Shown here one piece after another: positions 31,388-40,798 of a DNA stretch of 64,000 nt. The notes under the pieces were generated by a model. That model searched no databases. It had not been told where the DNA came from and worked only from the letters and a program-made list of their open reading frames with translations. Within the stretch, counting starts at the first letter, position 1, and each line of letters opens with the position of its first letter. The stretch is from Leptidea sinapis. Lineage: Eukaryota; Arthropoda; Insecta; Lepidoptera; Pieridae. The stretch spans positions 11,703,501-11,767,500 of the forward strand of contig NC_066265.1 in NCBI RefSeq assembly GCF_905404315.1. The letters are read 5' to 3'. The position numbers were made by a program, and so were the translations under genes.

Positions 31388-31452
31388 CACTGGTAGGTGT
31401 ATTGAACCCGGGTCTACAGCGTCTAAAGTAAACACACTGAGCTACGAGTATT
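31388..31452 (-). repeat. tRNA-like segment (SINE head or tRNA remnant)
   Basis: The minus strand reads CTCGTAGCTCAGTGTGTTTA, then GACGCTGTAGACCCGGGTTC and AATACACCTACCA. It has an A-box-like TAGCTCAGTGTG and B-box-like GGTTCAATAC. The T arm does not pair well, so it is not called as a tRNA gene. Confidence 0.45.
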
Positions 31453-31459
31453 GCTGACG

Positions 31460-31795
31460 GAGCTGTTGAAATTAACAATGTCTTGAAGTTTGACACTCTC
31501 GTCATATACATCGAAGCGTTACTACGCAACAATACTATATAGTGTTTTTTTCCTCTTATTTCTGTAGCTCTTTTTACTCATTTGATAAAATATACAATGT
31601 ACATACTATTGTTTGCTGGTATTTTGTGTTGTTATGTTGCTTTTATGGTTTATATTTATTCTTAACCTTCAATAATTGACGCAAGGTATTAAAAATGATA
31701 CAAAAAATAAGAAAGACGCAAGATATTACAGCAGGAAGGTACAGCCTGTTCTGTGGGCGCTGAATGATGTAGGCATTGTTCAATAGCATATACAA
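31460..31795. other. AT-rich, nothing recognised
   Basis: No features seen. Confidence 0.3.
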
Positions 31796-31796
31796 A

Positions 31797-32053
31797 ACAT
31801 TAATGATTGTGAAACTGAAGTGGCAGTGGGCTGGGCACATATTTTGACGGACAAATGATGGGGCATAAAAGTCCTTGAATGGCGACCACGTATCCGAAGA
31901 CGTAGTTTTGGTATTCCCCCACAAGATGGACCGATGATCTGGTCAAGATCGCCGGAATACGTTGGATGAGGGCAACGCAGGACCGATCGTCGTGGAGATT
32001 TTCGGGGGAGGCCTTTGTCCAGCAGTGGACGTCTTCCAGCTAATGATGATGAT
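31797..32053 (+). mobile_element. LINE D ORF2 3' end, copy 3
   Basis: VKLKWQWAGHI, then KVLEWRPRIRRRSFG-like sequence and PTRWTDDLVKIAGIRWMRAT with QDRSSWRFSGEAFVQQWTSS ending in a stop. It carries 2-nt and 1-nt shifts (ATTTTGACGG; TATTCCCCC). The 3' end is GATGATGAT, the usual start of this family's short tail. Confidence 0.85.
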
Positions 32054-32059
32054 ATACAG

Positions 32060-32630
32060 AACTATATACTTAAAATAAACATCTATGGTTCGAATATAAA
32101 TATTCATATTCATCATATACCTACACGATTGCATTTCTCGGGATTCTAGCCTGATACCCCTAGGTCAGGGGCCAGAGTCATTCTCTTTTCTTTGGGCTAT
32201 GAGATCCGCCTAACTATGACCACATAAACAATATTCTACAGAATAATAGCTTTCGATACTATTATTTAATATGCCTTTATATGGCTTCCCAGCCTACGTC
32301 CAAACTATTTCATGGTAGAATTACACGTGTTTTTTTTCGTTAAGTAAGTAATTTACTTTGACCAGAGAGAAAGAAACTGTATAAGCCCCATTCAGTTTAG
32401 AAAATATTAAGCAGAATAATGAAAATACTGCACAACAAGCGAAGGGATGGCTGGTCTATTCGGCATGATGATGAATGGGCGCTGCTTAGGGTGATAGTCT
32501 AGGTTTTCTTATTTATTTATGTAGAGGAAATGAATAGTATTAAAATAAAAATAGAAACAAAACTTAATCTAATACTTTCAATTCTACTCTCGGACTATTC
32601 ACAAATGAAGCTCTTTGACATTGTTTGAAA
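32060..32630. other. Unassigned
   Basis: No family or frame recognised. GGGATTCTAGCCTGATACCC at 32139-32158 is an isolated GC-rich block. Confidence 0.3.
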
Positions 32631-32632
32631 AT

Positions 32633-33069
32633 TAAGATAATTTATACGTCTAAATAGAGTCTCTTGCTGTTAGACAACCGATAAAAACAGGTCAGGCTTA
32701 TTAGTTTAGTGTGCGTGACAAGCTACGTCTTACACTCGCGATTTCTATGACACTTTGTGTTAGTGTGCGTGAATTGCTCAAAATAGTTTTAAATTGAATT
32801 TTTTTCGACGTTTTCACAGTTTATATAATAAATCTATGGCCGTTTTCAATAACGTATCTCTAGTTACGGGTATATTGCTATCACCGTTTAATGACAAGAT
32901 CCTATCTATCCATAGTTATGTCCAATATTAGTTATAGTCCAATGCTATCTGTCGATAGGTTATTGAAATATATGTAAGCGTAAAAGGATTGATTTGTCTA
33001 CCTCTAGTAAGTTAAACTAAGGATAGATAGGTTATTGAAAGCGGCTGTTAGACGTATAAATCATCTAAG
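32633..33069 (+). mobile_element. T-MITE, copy 3, split by another MITE
   Basis: The left part (32633-32837) starts AAGATAATTTATACGTCTAA and has GCTGTTAGACAACCGATAAA and TTTTTTCGACGTTTTCACAG. The closing inverted end (TTAGACGTATAAATCATCTAAG) is found only at 33048-33069, after a 208-bp insert. The insert has its own inverted ends and is listed separately. Confidence 0.75.
32838..33046. mobile_element. P2 MITE inserted in a T-MITE
   Basis: Left end GGCCGTTTTCAATAACGTATC, right end (reverse complement) AGCCGCTTTCAATAACCTAT. Inverted repeats of about 20 bp, 209 bp long. The ends resemble those of the P1 family (GGCCGTTCCCAATAT). Non-coding. Confidence 0.7.
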
Positions 33070-33074
33070 TATGA

Positions 33075-33385
33075 AAACAGATCTCTGAAACATTTGTTCG
33101 CATTAGCAATATTATCAGTGTGCCAAACTAAAGAGATAAAAACAACAAATTTCGTTCGTAAACAATAAACTCGATCCATAACAACGATAACGGAAGGGAC
33201 AAGCTGACGTTTAATCTAAACGCATACGTGGGCCATACTGAGAGTTTTTGTACTGGCCATTAATATTGTAACACAATTATTAAGAAAAAAATACGGTATT
33301 TGAAAATGGAATACCGCGAGAGTGGGTTATATTTGATAACCAAACTATCGAAAGAATAATATATAATATATAGGGAAAAATTATC
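33075..33385. other. AT-rich, nothing recognised
   Basis: No features seen. Confidence 0.3.
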
Positions 33386-33387
33386 TC

Positions 33388-33535
33388 TGGACCTCGCTGG
33401 AACGTTAATCCCCCTCCCGTTCCCCTTTCACCCCCTCAGGGTGGTCATGTTGCGTCAGTACCATACATCATTCGATTTGTCATTACCGTTAGGTACATGT
33501 CGTGATCTTTTCGTGCTGTCACTCATTTTTTATTG
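33388..33535 (+). repeat. Repeat W, uninterrupted copy
   Basis: Contains ACCTCGCTGGAACGTTAATC, CCCCTCCCGTTCCCCTTTCA, CCCCTCAGG, GTTGCGTCAGTACC and CCGTTAGGTACATGTCGTGA. The same sequence is present on the minus strand at 52720-52800 plus 53254-53325, where LINE J splits it. Family unknown. Confidence 0.55.
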
Positions 33536-33678
33536 AAGTTGTAATTATTTCGGTTTGACTTTTGTTGTTATTAGCTCTACAGAAGTAATAACAACATCTT
33601 CTTATCATTACAATAATAATAATGATATTCAGCATCATATCACAACATCTGTACATTAATCTTTAATACTGACAAAAA

Positions 33679-33870
33679 TAAAATCTCACCTGTAGTAACA
33701 AACCTATCTTGGATGACACCGAATCCAAAAATTACAATAATCGTAACTAGAATTAGATTTATTATTTGGATTGTATAAAAATACGAAATTATTTTAATAC
33801 TTTTTAGTGCATATTATATCTATTGTTTTGGAACAGTGTTTTTGAAATCGGTTGTTTTTTTGTTATTTTT
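33679..33870 (-). repeat. Repeat K ('accgacttcaaaaacac'), copy 1
   Basis: On the minus strand AACCGATTTCAAAAACACTG, TTCCAAAACAATAGATATAA, TGCACTAAAAAGTAT and TTTTGGATTCGGTGTCATCC. Its counterpart at 42027-42290 is in the other direction and carries a roughly 55-bp insertion. Confidence 0.6.
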
Positions 33871-33964
33871 TTTTTAGTGAATTTGAAGTACACTAACTAA
33901 GAATTTGTCTACATATGTGTAGATAAACAAAATTTTTCATTGCAGCAATGAGCGTAAGCGCTTA

Positions 33965-34114
33965 ATTAATAATAATAATAATAGGTTGACAGTTAACCTC
34001 TATTTTATTCTTTTAATGATATATAAATTGCGAGTGTAAGTCAAATCTTGTTACGCACACTAAAGTAAAAAACTTGTCCTGTTTTCATTAGTTGTCTATA
34101 CGTGTATCTAAGGT
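33965..34114 (-). mobile_element. T-MITE, copy 4, partial
   Basis: GGTTGACAGTTAACCTCTAT, AAATTGCGAGTGTAAGTC and CTATACGTGTATCTAAGG match the T-MITE. The left terminal repeat is replaced by an (AAT)n run. Confidence 0.55.
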
Positions 34115-34119
34115 CCTGC

Positions 34120-35110
34120 TAATTGTATTTTCACAGATTCTAAGTTCTTTACAGACAGATAGACAATTGAACCCATTAAGTTTTGTTTTAAGGGGTTATT
34201 TAATACCCCTCAAAATTCGCTGCGATCGCTCTCTGTTAGAGGTAATTCAAGTACACACATACACGTAATCGATCACAGCAGGTTTAATTTGGTAAGACCC
34301 AAAGACCAACAATGTACTAGTGTAGAGACGAATAAAGTGAGCGAGAGAGAGAAGCACATATCTAACGGAGATACAGCAAGATAAAAAAGAAAAGATTAAA
34401 ACATTCATTCAAATTAACACCTTATTTGGTGGCAATAATGTTCAAAGTACATTCTTATTAGAAGCTCGTACGCGAACATGAGACAAGAACGTTTTGTTTT
34501 AGTAACACAATTTTGTTATTTATTTGCATTTACCTGAAATACGACACTCGGTCCTTTTTAAGTTTGGCTAAGTTGTTATTTGGACAGTTTTTCACTGAAC
34601 ACTTTGTCATTGCGTGGCGATGTATTCAAAGCGCGGTCGCAACGCAACTGAACGAATTCTAATAGACGCGTAGGCTAACTTTTGCTTCAGAGATTTAGGT
34701 GTTTATTGTACATCAATATAACAAAATATATGCAGTTTTAGACGACTAGCTACGATATTTCGTTCAAAAAAAACCTCTGTTGGATGAATATTTAGATATT
34801 CATAAGGCATTGACCTCTTCGGGCAGGAACCTAATAACGAGGTCTCTAGTTCTAAGGATACAGCCGTGATTTATTAGTGTATGTGTCAGGTTCATTTTAT
34901 ATCAAAATAACTTCGTGTTTTTCTTGTATAATTTTCCATTACCACGTTAAATAGGTCGAGATTTACATATCACTGTATTATGTAATAAGCTTTGCTTTCT
35001 GACATTATTTTGAATGGAATACAAATAAAAATACTCATCTGATATTCAGAAGTATCTTAGAATATTTATTTTTATTTATAAAGTTTATTTGAACTTCACT
35101 ACGCAGTGTT
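34120..35110. other. AT-rich, nothing recognised
   Basis: About 1 kb. A CpG-bearing patch at 34615-34665 (TGGCGATGTATTCAAAGCGC, GGTCGCAACGCAACTG) was looked at as possible promoter sequence but has no start codon or TATA box in the right place. Confidence 0.3.
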
Positions 35111-35112
35111 GA

Positions 35113-35268
35113 TAGGCCCCCCCACAAGATGGACCGATGATCTGGTCAATATCACTGGAAGTGGTGGCTTACCCAACCGCGTAGGTGTGGCAGCGTAGGA
35201 CCGACAGTCTTGGAGATCTTTGGGGAATGACTTTGTCAAGCTACGGACGTCTTCCGGCTAAAAACATG
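35113..35268 (+). mobile_element. LINE D ORF2 3' end, copy 4
   Basis: PPTRWTDDLVNITG-like start (CACAAGATGGACCGATGATC), then RRTDSLGDLWG and the tail TACGGACGTCTTCCGGCT. The middle is replaced or rearranged. Partial, dead copy. Confidence 0.7.
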
Positions 35269-35269
35269 A

Positions 35270-35808
35270 TAATTATGGTGAAACTTTAATTCTACAAAAC
35301 AGGACAGCACGAAAGTTAAATAAGGAATAACGTTCAAGAAAATAATTTTCATTTTGAAGGATATGATCGCGTACTACTTAACTTTATATTGATTGTTCTG
35401 TAAAATTAACATCATTTATTCATTTCGAGATTTTGTTTTTTTTATAAGTGTGGTCAATTTAATCACTATAACATATTAGCCTTTAGGCAAACAAAGCATG
35501 TAAAAGAGAAGAACATCTCTAACAGCAAGATAGAAAATGAAAGCGAATCTTTTTGAAACCGATTTATACTGACAAGTCATAAACAGTCAGCCATACTTGT
35601 CATTAGATTAGTATGTAGAATATTAAACCACTAGCTAATGCACACATCAAATCAAAACTGACCACTCATTATCGAGCTGTCGGGTCATCTATACGCTGCT
35701 ATTTTTTAAGTCTATGGTTCATACAATGAGATAATGTTAAAAAGCAAATCAAATATTGATACTTAACAAATAAAAAAAAAATACTATGATTAAGTTTAAA
35801 TTCGAGAT
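35270..35808. other. AT-rich, nothing recognised
   Basis: No features seen. Confidence 0.3.
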
Positions 35809-35810
35809 TC

Positions 35811-36002
35811 GAGACACTTGGCCCGTGGGGCCCAGAGGCGCGGAGAATGTACAAAGTACTATATCCACCCCTCAATAGGGCTGCTGGCAACCCAAGCGCT
35901 GGCAGTTATTCTGGTCAATGGATCAGCCTATCTATCCAACGTGGAAATGCTGCCAGTATTCTTAGTGCGCTTTCCAGTAATGATAGTTTTAATTTAATGT
36001 AA
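35811..36002 (+). pseudogene. LINE F ORF2 C-terminal end, copy 2 (open)
   Basis: An open frame of 63 codons reads ETLGPWGPEARRMYKVLYPP, LNRAAGNPSAGSYSGQWISL and SIQRGNAASILSALSSNDSF and ends NLM, then TAA at 36000-36002. The ETLGPWGP start and IQRGNAASIL end are characteristic of this LINE protein in Lepidoptera. It has no start and no upstream RT. The copy at 2165-2303 (minus) shows the same end with more changes. Confidence 0.7.
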
Positions 36003-36009
36003 TCAAAGT

Positions 36010-36450
36010 ATTATAAATATAGTGATAAGATACTTAACTAAACATAAAATAATACAACTACGTTTTACCATTTTCAAAACAAACTTTTACTTCAAATCAT
36101 TACACTATTAAACAATGCCTTAATTAGAAATTTACACCAATTTCCTAATCATTTAAATGTTGTTCTTATATAATTCAATCAAAGTTTAAATTGTCAATTA
36201 AACAAAGTTGGTAGTACTGTCGTCGACAAAATACAACGCAAGACGACAATTTATAGCTGACTTGCGAAATTAGAGCGAACGCATGTCAATCTCAGTGACG
36301 GAATCTGTGAAGGTCGGCTGTTGTGAGGCCTGATTTAGATGAGAAGCTTTTTGTTTGCGTGAAATAATGAGTCTTGTCTATGTGAGAGCGTATCGCAATT
36401 TAGGTAATTATAATATTATTCGTAAATTGCTGACGATATTTAAAATTGTT
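36010..36450. other. AT-rich, nothing recognised
   Basis: A GC-richer patch at 36225-36330 shows no frame. Confidence 0.3.
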
Positions 36451-36454
36451 TCAT

Positions 36455-36550
36455 CTCGTCGTAAAGCGTCTTGCACCAGAATTTGGTGACTCAACATCTC
36501 CTGAGTATTCCTCGTGTAGAGACGAAACACGTTTCGAATTGATGGAAGAC
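36455..36550 (+). repeat. Core repeat, copy 2
   Basis: CAACATCTCCTGAGTATTCC, TCGTGTAGAGACGAAACACG and TTTCGAATTGATGGAAGACG. Partial copy 440 bp before the fuller one. Confidence 0.65.
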
Positions 36551-36839
36551 GATTATAGGCTATAGGTATATTGGTTAACACGGGCTACTATCCGCAAGTC
36601 AACGATGGTGGCGCGCCTAATATGAGTGGTGAATAATAATTTAATTGACACCGGTCACTCACTCGGAAACAATAATAACTTTAATATTTTTCATACATTT
36701 AAAAAAGGATTTCGCTTGAATGTGTTAGAGAATTAGAAATAATAAAACACAAAAATAACATGTTTACATTGTTGAATGAACAAACAAATTTTGTGCCTTC
36801 ACCATTGTTACGTATCTCTGCCGGGGTTAATTCGTCACA

Positions 36840-37020
36840 ACAGCCGACCAATCACAGTGCTTCATTTCGTGGGACGAGGGTATAAAAGAGTGGTTTCCGG
36901 CTCATTCAACATATCCTAACGATGCCTCATGTAGAGGCGAAACACGTGTCGAGTGGTTTAAAGACAAATATATGGGCGGAATAACACTAGAGAAAACTCA
37001 TAACATTTATAATTATAGAT
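36840..37020 (+). repeat. Core repeat, copy 3, with CCAAT and TATA boxes upstream
   Basis: The upstream side has GACCAATCACAG (36847-36858) and, 32 bp later, GGGTATAAAAGAGTGG (36878-36893). Then come GGCTCATTCAACATATCC, ACGATGCCTCATGTAGAGGC, GAAACACGTGTCGAGTGG and AACACTAGAGAAAACTCATA. The core can form a small hairpin (GCCTC..GAGGC). The CCAAT/TATA pair suggests an RNA polymerase II promoter, possibly from an LTR, but no partner LTR or gene was found. Confidence 0.5.
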
Positions 37021-37021
37021 T

Positions 37022-37543
37022 TATGCAAAGTAATGCCTACTTCAACAAATTTTCAAACTTTTTAAACCAATATCATTATTTTAGGTCAAAAATTACACTT
37101 ACTTCTTTTCACACTTACTTTACGACACTTAGAAAGAATTGAAATTTTATAAGAGAAAATGGCAAGAAACTCACTACTTATTCAATCCCTGCAAGTTGGT
37201 GCGACAAATACTTTGAAATAACGAGCTATGTAAAAAAATATTATAAATACGAGATTTTTAGAGCACCATACCCAGACAGTTACCATCATCTATCTATCTG
37301 GCAAAGGGTTGTATTTTTTGTGTGAAAAAAATGACGATATAAGCCTTGTTACTATACCCAACGCTAATTAAGTCTTATCATCCCTGAATATCTAGCAATA
37401 TTCAATTCAATATCAGCTCGAGTAGCCTGAAGGTATGAAATTTAATTAACGCAATCCGATTAGAAACAAATTAATTTCCGGAAAATCTGATATTACAATT
37501 CATTTGGATGGAGAACTAACGTTATTACTAATTGATTAAATGC
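37022..37543. other. AT-rich, nothing recognised
   Basis: Only the trailing part of the core repeat (about to 37060, ATGCCTACTTCAACAAATTT) is recognisable. Confidence 0.35.
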
Positions 37544-37544
37544 T

Positions 37545-37690
37545 TTTTTATTAAGAAAAGTGACGAGAATATCACGGAACGGTATACGTCCTGCCCATTA
37601 AAATTGAGTGCCGATCAGGATTCTTGAAATAGCCAATATTCTAAGAGTCATCGCATTTGCGGTCGTCTCTTTGTTACATAAAATGTCGCC
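37545..37690 (-). mobile_element. S300 SINE part flanking the minisatellite
   Basis: T-run at 37545-37550, then TACGTCCTGCCCATTAAAAT, TGAGTGCCGATCAGGATTCT and TTACATAAAATGTCGCCCAC. These are the A-tail half of S300 in diverged form, leading straight into the 41-bp array at the point where S300 has GCCCAGTAATTTCACTAGCT. Confidence 0.75.
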
Positions 37691-38675
37691 CACTAATTTC
37701 TCTAGCTACGTTGTCCTAAAAACATGTACCCCTGAAATTTCAATAGCTATGAGCCTGCGGCGCCATACGAACACGTAGCCCAGAATTTTCAATAGCTACG
37801 GCGCCCTACGAACATCAAGCCCAGTGATTGCACTAACTACGGCGCCCTACGAACATGTATCCAATTAATTTCACTAGGTATGCGCGCTACAAACGTGTAG
37901 CCCAATAATTTCACTTGCTACGGCGCGCTTCGAATATTTAGCCCAGTAATTTCACTAGCTACGGCGCGCTTCGAATATTTAGCCCAGTAATTTCACTAGC
38001 TACGGCGGGCTTCGAACATGTAGCCCAGTAATTTTGATAGCTTCGGCGCGTTTAGAACATGTAGCCCAGTATTTTGCCAGCTTCGGCACGTTTAGAACAT
38101 GTACCCCAGTAATTTCACTAGCTTCAGCGCCCTTCGAACATGTAGCCCAGTAATTTCACTAGCTTCAGCGCCCTTCGAACATGTAGCCCAGTAATTTCAC
38201 TAGCCACGGCGCACTTTGAATATGTTGTCCAGTAATTTCACTAGCTTCAGCGCCCTTCGAACATGTAGCCCAGTAATTTCACTAGCTTCAGCGCCCTTCG
38301 AACATGTAGCCTAGTAATTTCACTAGCCACGGCGCACTTTGAACATGTTGTCTAGTAATTTCACTAGCTTCAGCGCCCTTTGAACATGTAGACCAGTAAT
38401 TTCACTAGCCACGGCGCACTTTGAACATATTGTCCAGTAATTTCACTAGCTTCAGCGCCCTTCGAACATGTAGCCCAGTAATTTCACTAGCCACGGCGCA
38501 CTTTGAACATGTTGTCCAGTAATTTCGCTAGCTTTGGCGCGTTTAGAACATGTATCCCAGTAATTTCACTTGCTTCAGCGCCCTTCGAACATGTTGCCCA
38601 GCAATTTTCCTAGCTACGGCGCGCTTCGAACATGCATCCCAGTAATTTGACTAGCTACGGTGCCCTTCGAACATG
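37688..38675 (+). repeat. 41-bp minisatellite, 24 units, derived from an internal SINE segment
   Basis: Twenty-four units of 41 bp (spacing exactly 41 from unit 6 on; unit 2 is longer). The unit is CCCAGTAATTTCACTAGCTA followed by CGGCGCCCTTCGAACATGTA and G. The first 30 bp equal the S300 segment present once in every SINE copy of the window. Three unit types can be told apart: A (CTTCAGCGCCCTTCGAACATG), B (CCACGGCGCACTTTGAACATG) and C (TTTGGCGCGTTTAGAACATG). From 38105 the order is A A B A A B A B A B C A, a higher-order pattern of 123 and 82 bp. Outer units are more diverged. There are no spacers, so it is not a CRISPR array. Confidence 0.95.
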
Positions 38676-38689
38676 AACAAAGCTCCTCG

Positions 38690-39490
38690 ATAAAAAAGAC
38701 TCCCGAGTCGAGAATATCACTATCTGGAATAGTTAGACAAGTAAAATTACATAATAAAAATCAAGATGGCGAAGTCCAAATATAGTTATAGCGTCATCTC
38801 CTCTGTCTTTTAGGTACATAGTGTAATATCTTGTACAATACAACTTTTGTGCGACTTAACTTGACTTGACAGTTTTGAGACCTAATTCTAAGTAATGACG
38901 GCAAAAAGTGTGAAAGAATGGTAAACATTACTGGACATTAGTAAACTGGTAGCTTCGCCTAAATAACGCGTAACCACTATGTAACAGACAGTTTCGAATG
39001 GAATGACACAGCACGTAGGAAATAGTTATAATATTGGTTTCGAGAGCACAGATTTTACGATCGTGTTCGGATTCAAATTGGTTTGGTGTCTGTTATTAAT
39101 TAAAACTATTATTTGGTTCACGGGTATCCCTACTGTTAGCGTGACAAAGCCGCCGCACATGGATATCTCCACAAATTGGTTGCCGGCCTTTTATTTGGGA
39201 ATCTGTAATTACTTGAAGGCTTCAAGTTGCCGGGAATGCTCAAGCCAATGCGCAGTAGAGGAGATTATTAAAAAAAAATATGTGTTTACTATGGATATAC
39301 CTAAATCGTTGGTTTTGGGGCACTTCGAAACAGTGCGGGAATATTGAGCTGACATCGAAATAGTGTGTGCGTAGGTACTTACTATACGCAAGAAGTTAAA
39401 TTACTTTTTTATTTTTTTAATTAATTATTTTTTATTGGATCTACCAGTGATTTGTTACGTAGCGTAATGTTATCATTACTTTAAAAGTCT
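38690..39490. other. Unassigned, with one 114-codon frame
   Basis: Only AT-rich sequence apart from the open frame at 39003-39347 listed separately. Nothing of S300's other half was recognised past 38690. Confidence 0.35.
39003..39347 (+). CDS. Open frame of 114 codons, unknown, doubtful
   Basis: ATG to stop with no overlap to known repeats. The sequence has one hydrophobic stretch (VFGFKLVWCLLLIKTIIWF, residues about 21-39) and a Cys-containing part (YLKASSCRECSSQCAVEEI). The composition is protein-like. There is no recognisable domain, promoter or splice context, and the minus strand is also open over 60 codons. It may be chance or a relic. Confidence 0.2.
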   Translation: MTQHVGNSYNIGFESTDFTIVFGFKLVWCLLLIKTIIWFTGIPTVSVTKPPHMDISTNWLPAFYLGICNYLKASSCRECSSQCAVEEIIKKKYVFTMDIPKSLVLGHFETVREY

Positions 39491-39492
39491 GC

Positions 39493-39685
39493 AATCATCA
39501 TCATCATCATCAGCCTGAAGACGTCCACTGCTGGACAAAGGCCTCTTCCAAAGATTTCCCCGACGATCTGCAATCTATCTCCCCTGCGCTGCCCTCATCA
39601 AACATATTCCGGCAATCATGGACAGATCGTCGGTCCATCTTGTGGGAGGCCTACCAACACTGCGTGGTCTTCATTTGTGGTAGCG
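39493..39685 (-). mobile_element. LINE D ORF2 3' end, copy 5
   Basis: (CAT)n at the left, GAAGACGTCCACTGCTGGAC, AAAGGCCTCTTCCAAAGAT and CGTCGGTCCATCTTGTGGGA on the plus strand are the reverse of the LINE D end. The minus strand codes VGRPPTRWTDDLSMIAGICL and RAAQ. The 5' side stops at about 39685, where unrelated GC-richer sequence (to 39780) begins. Confidence 0.8.
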
Positions 39686-39699
39686 TTACCGCACCCGTG

Positions 39700-40798
39700 G
39701 ATTCCTAGAGCCCCCTGCCCCGTCTCTTATGTGGCTGCTGCCGTACCCCACTTCGGTATTCCGTCGGGGACAAGTCTGCAAAATATCAATTGAGAATTGT
39801 CTGAAAATAGTTATGGTAGTAACTTCTTAGGCGTATTAAAAAAAAGCAAAAATCCTTTAAAAAATTATTCCTCGTACTAATTTTATGTTAGTAGAAAGAC
39901 GAATATATTGTAATAAAGAAGGATACAACCAAAGAAAATATTATCATGCCGCATAATTTGGTAAAATAACTTTCTATTTCAATATCATTAAATCATTTTT
40001 ATATTCATAAAAAGAAATTACTTTTTTACAAGTTATACAAATTTTAAATTGATTTAATTTTCGTCTATTTGTTGTGGTAACATATTAGTGGTTTTATGTA
40101 GAAATGTCAGTTACGAGAGGCTTATATGAGCTGAAGTATGATACAAATGGTCTAGTTGACCAGCTAACGTCAGGGTGTTGAATTTGCGTGACGTGATAAT
40201 TTCTTCCTAAAGCGCCAATATAAGTACTACATCAAAAATCTAATATTGAAATTCATGATGCCAAGGTGAATGGTGAGAATGCATGTATTTTGGGACCCAC
40301 TGAAAGAAGTGGCGTACATCATGGAAACTTATCAATAATTGTAGAACGTAACAAAACTAAGAAAAAAGCAAATCGTAAGTAAGTCTAAAAATGTGGGAGA
40401 TAAGAAAGAAAGATATGCCTAAAAGTAAAATATAACTTAACATTATCTATTGTTCAACAAATATTTTTTATCTTATGCCTATGCCTAATTACTGTTTGTT
40501 AAAAGATAATATAATATATATTGAAGGTTGGCCAGCAGCTAATAATAGAGGATTTACAATTCATTCTATTTTCAAGCAGGTATCGGATCTTTTAACGATA
40601 CTGACCTACTAATTTTAGTATCAAAAAACGATAAAAATCTTATTTTGAATTACTATTGAATTACTGATTTGAGTAGGTATATATAGTTTGATGGTGTAGG
40701 AACATCGATATAAATAATGACAAGGACTGTCATATCAAAAAAATGTAGATGTCAATTGCGCAAAACGTTCCGTTATTGCAAGATGACTTATTCTTTAA
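39700..40798. other. Mostly unassigned; includes second Harbinger-type flank
   Basis: Positions 39845-40025 repeat the Harbinger flank of 648-830. An open stretch of about 53 codons at 40223-40380 (IEIHDAKVNGENACILGPTE, RSGVHHGNLSIIVERNKTKK) ends at a donor-like CGTAAGT. It has no start and no identified family and may belong to the same element. The rest is AT-rich. Confidence 0.35.

Noticed and set aside
34610..34670. Possible host promoter (CpG patch)
   Set aside because: No TATA box, start codon or splice donor at a sensible distance, and no frame downstream.
37688..38675. Regular repeats that could be taken for a CRISPR array
   Set aside because: The units are directly joined, with no unique spacers, and the unit is a piece of a SINE. 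The context is a eukaryotic genome.
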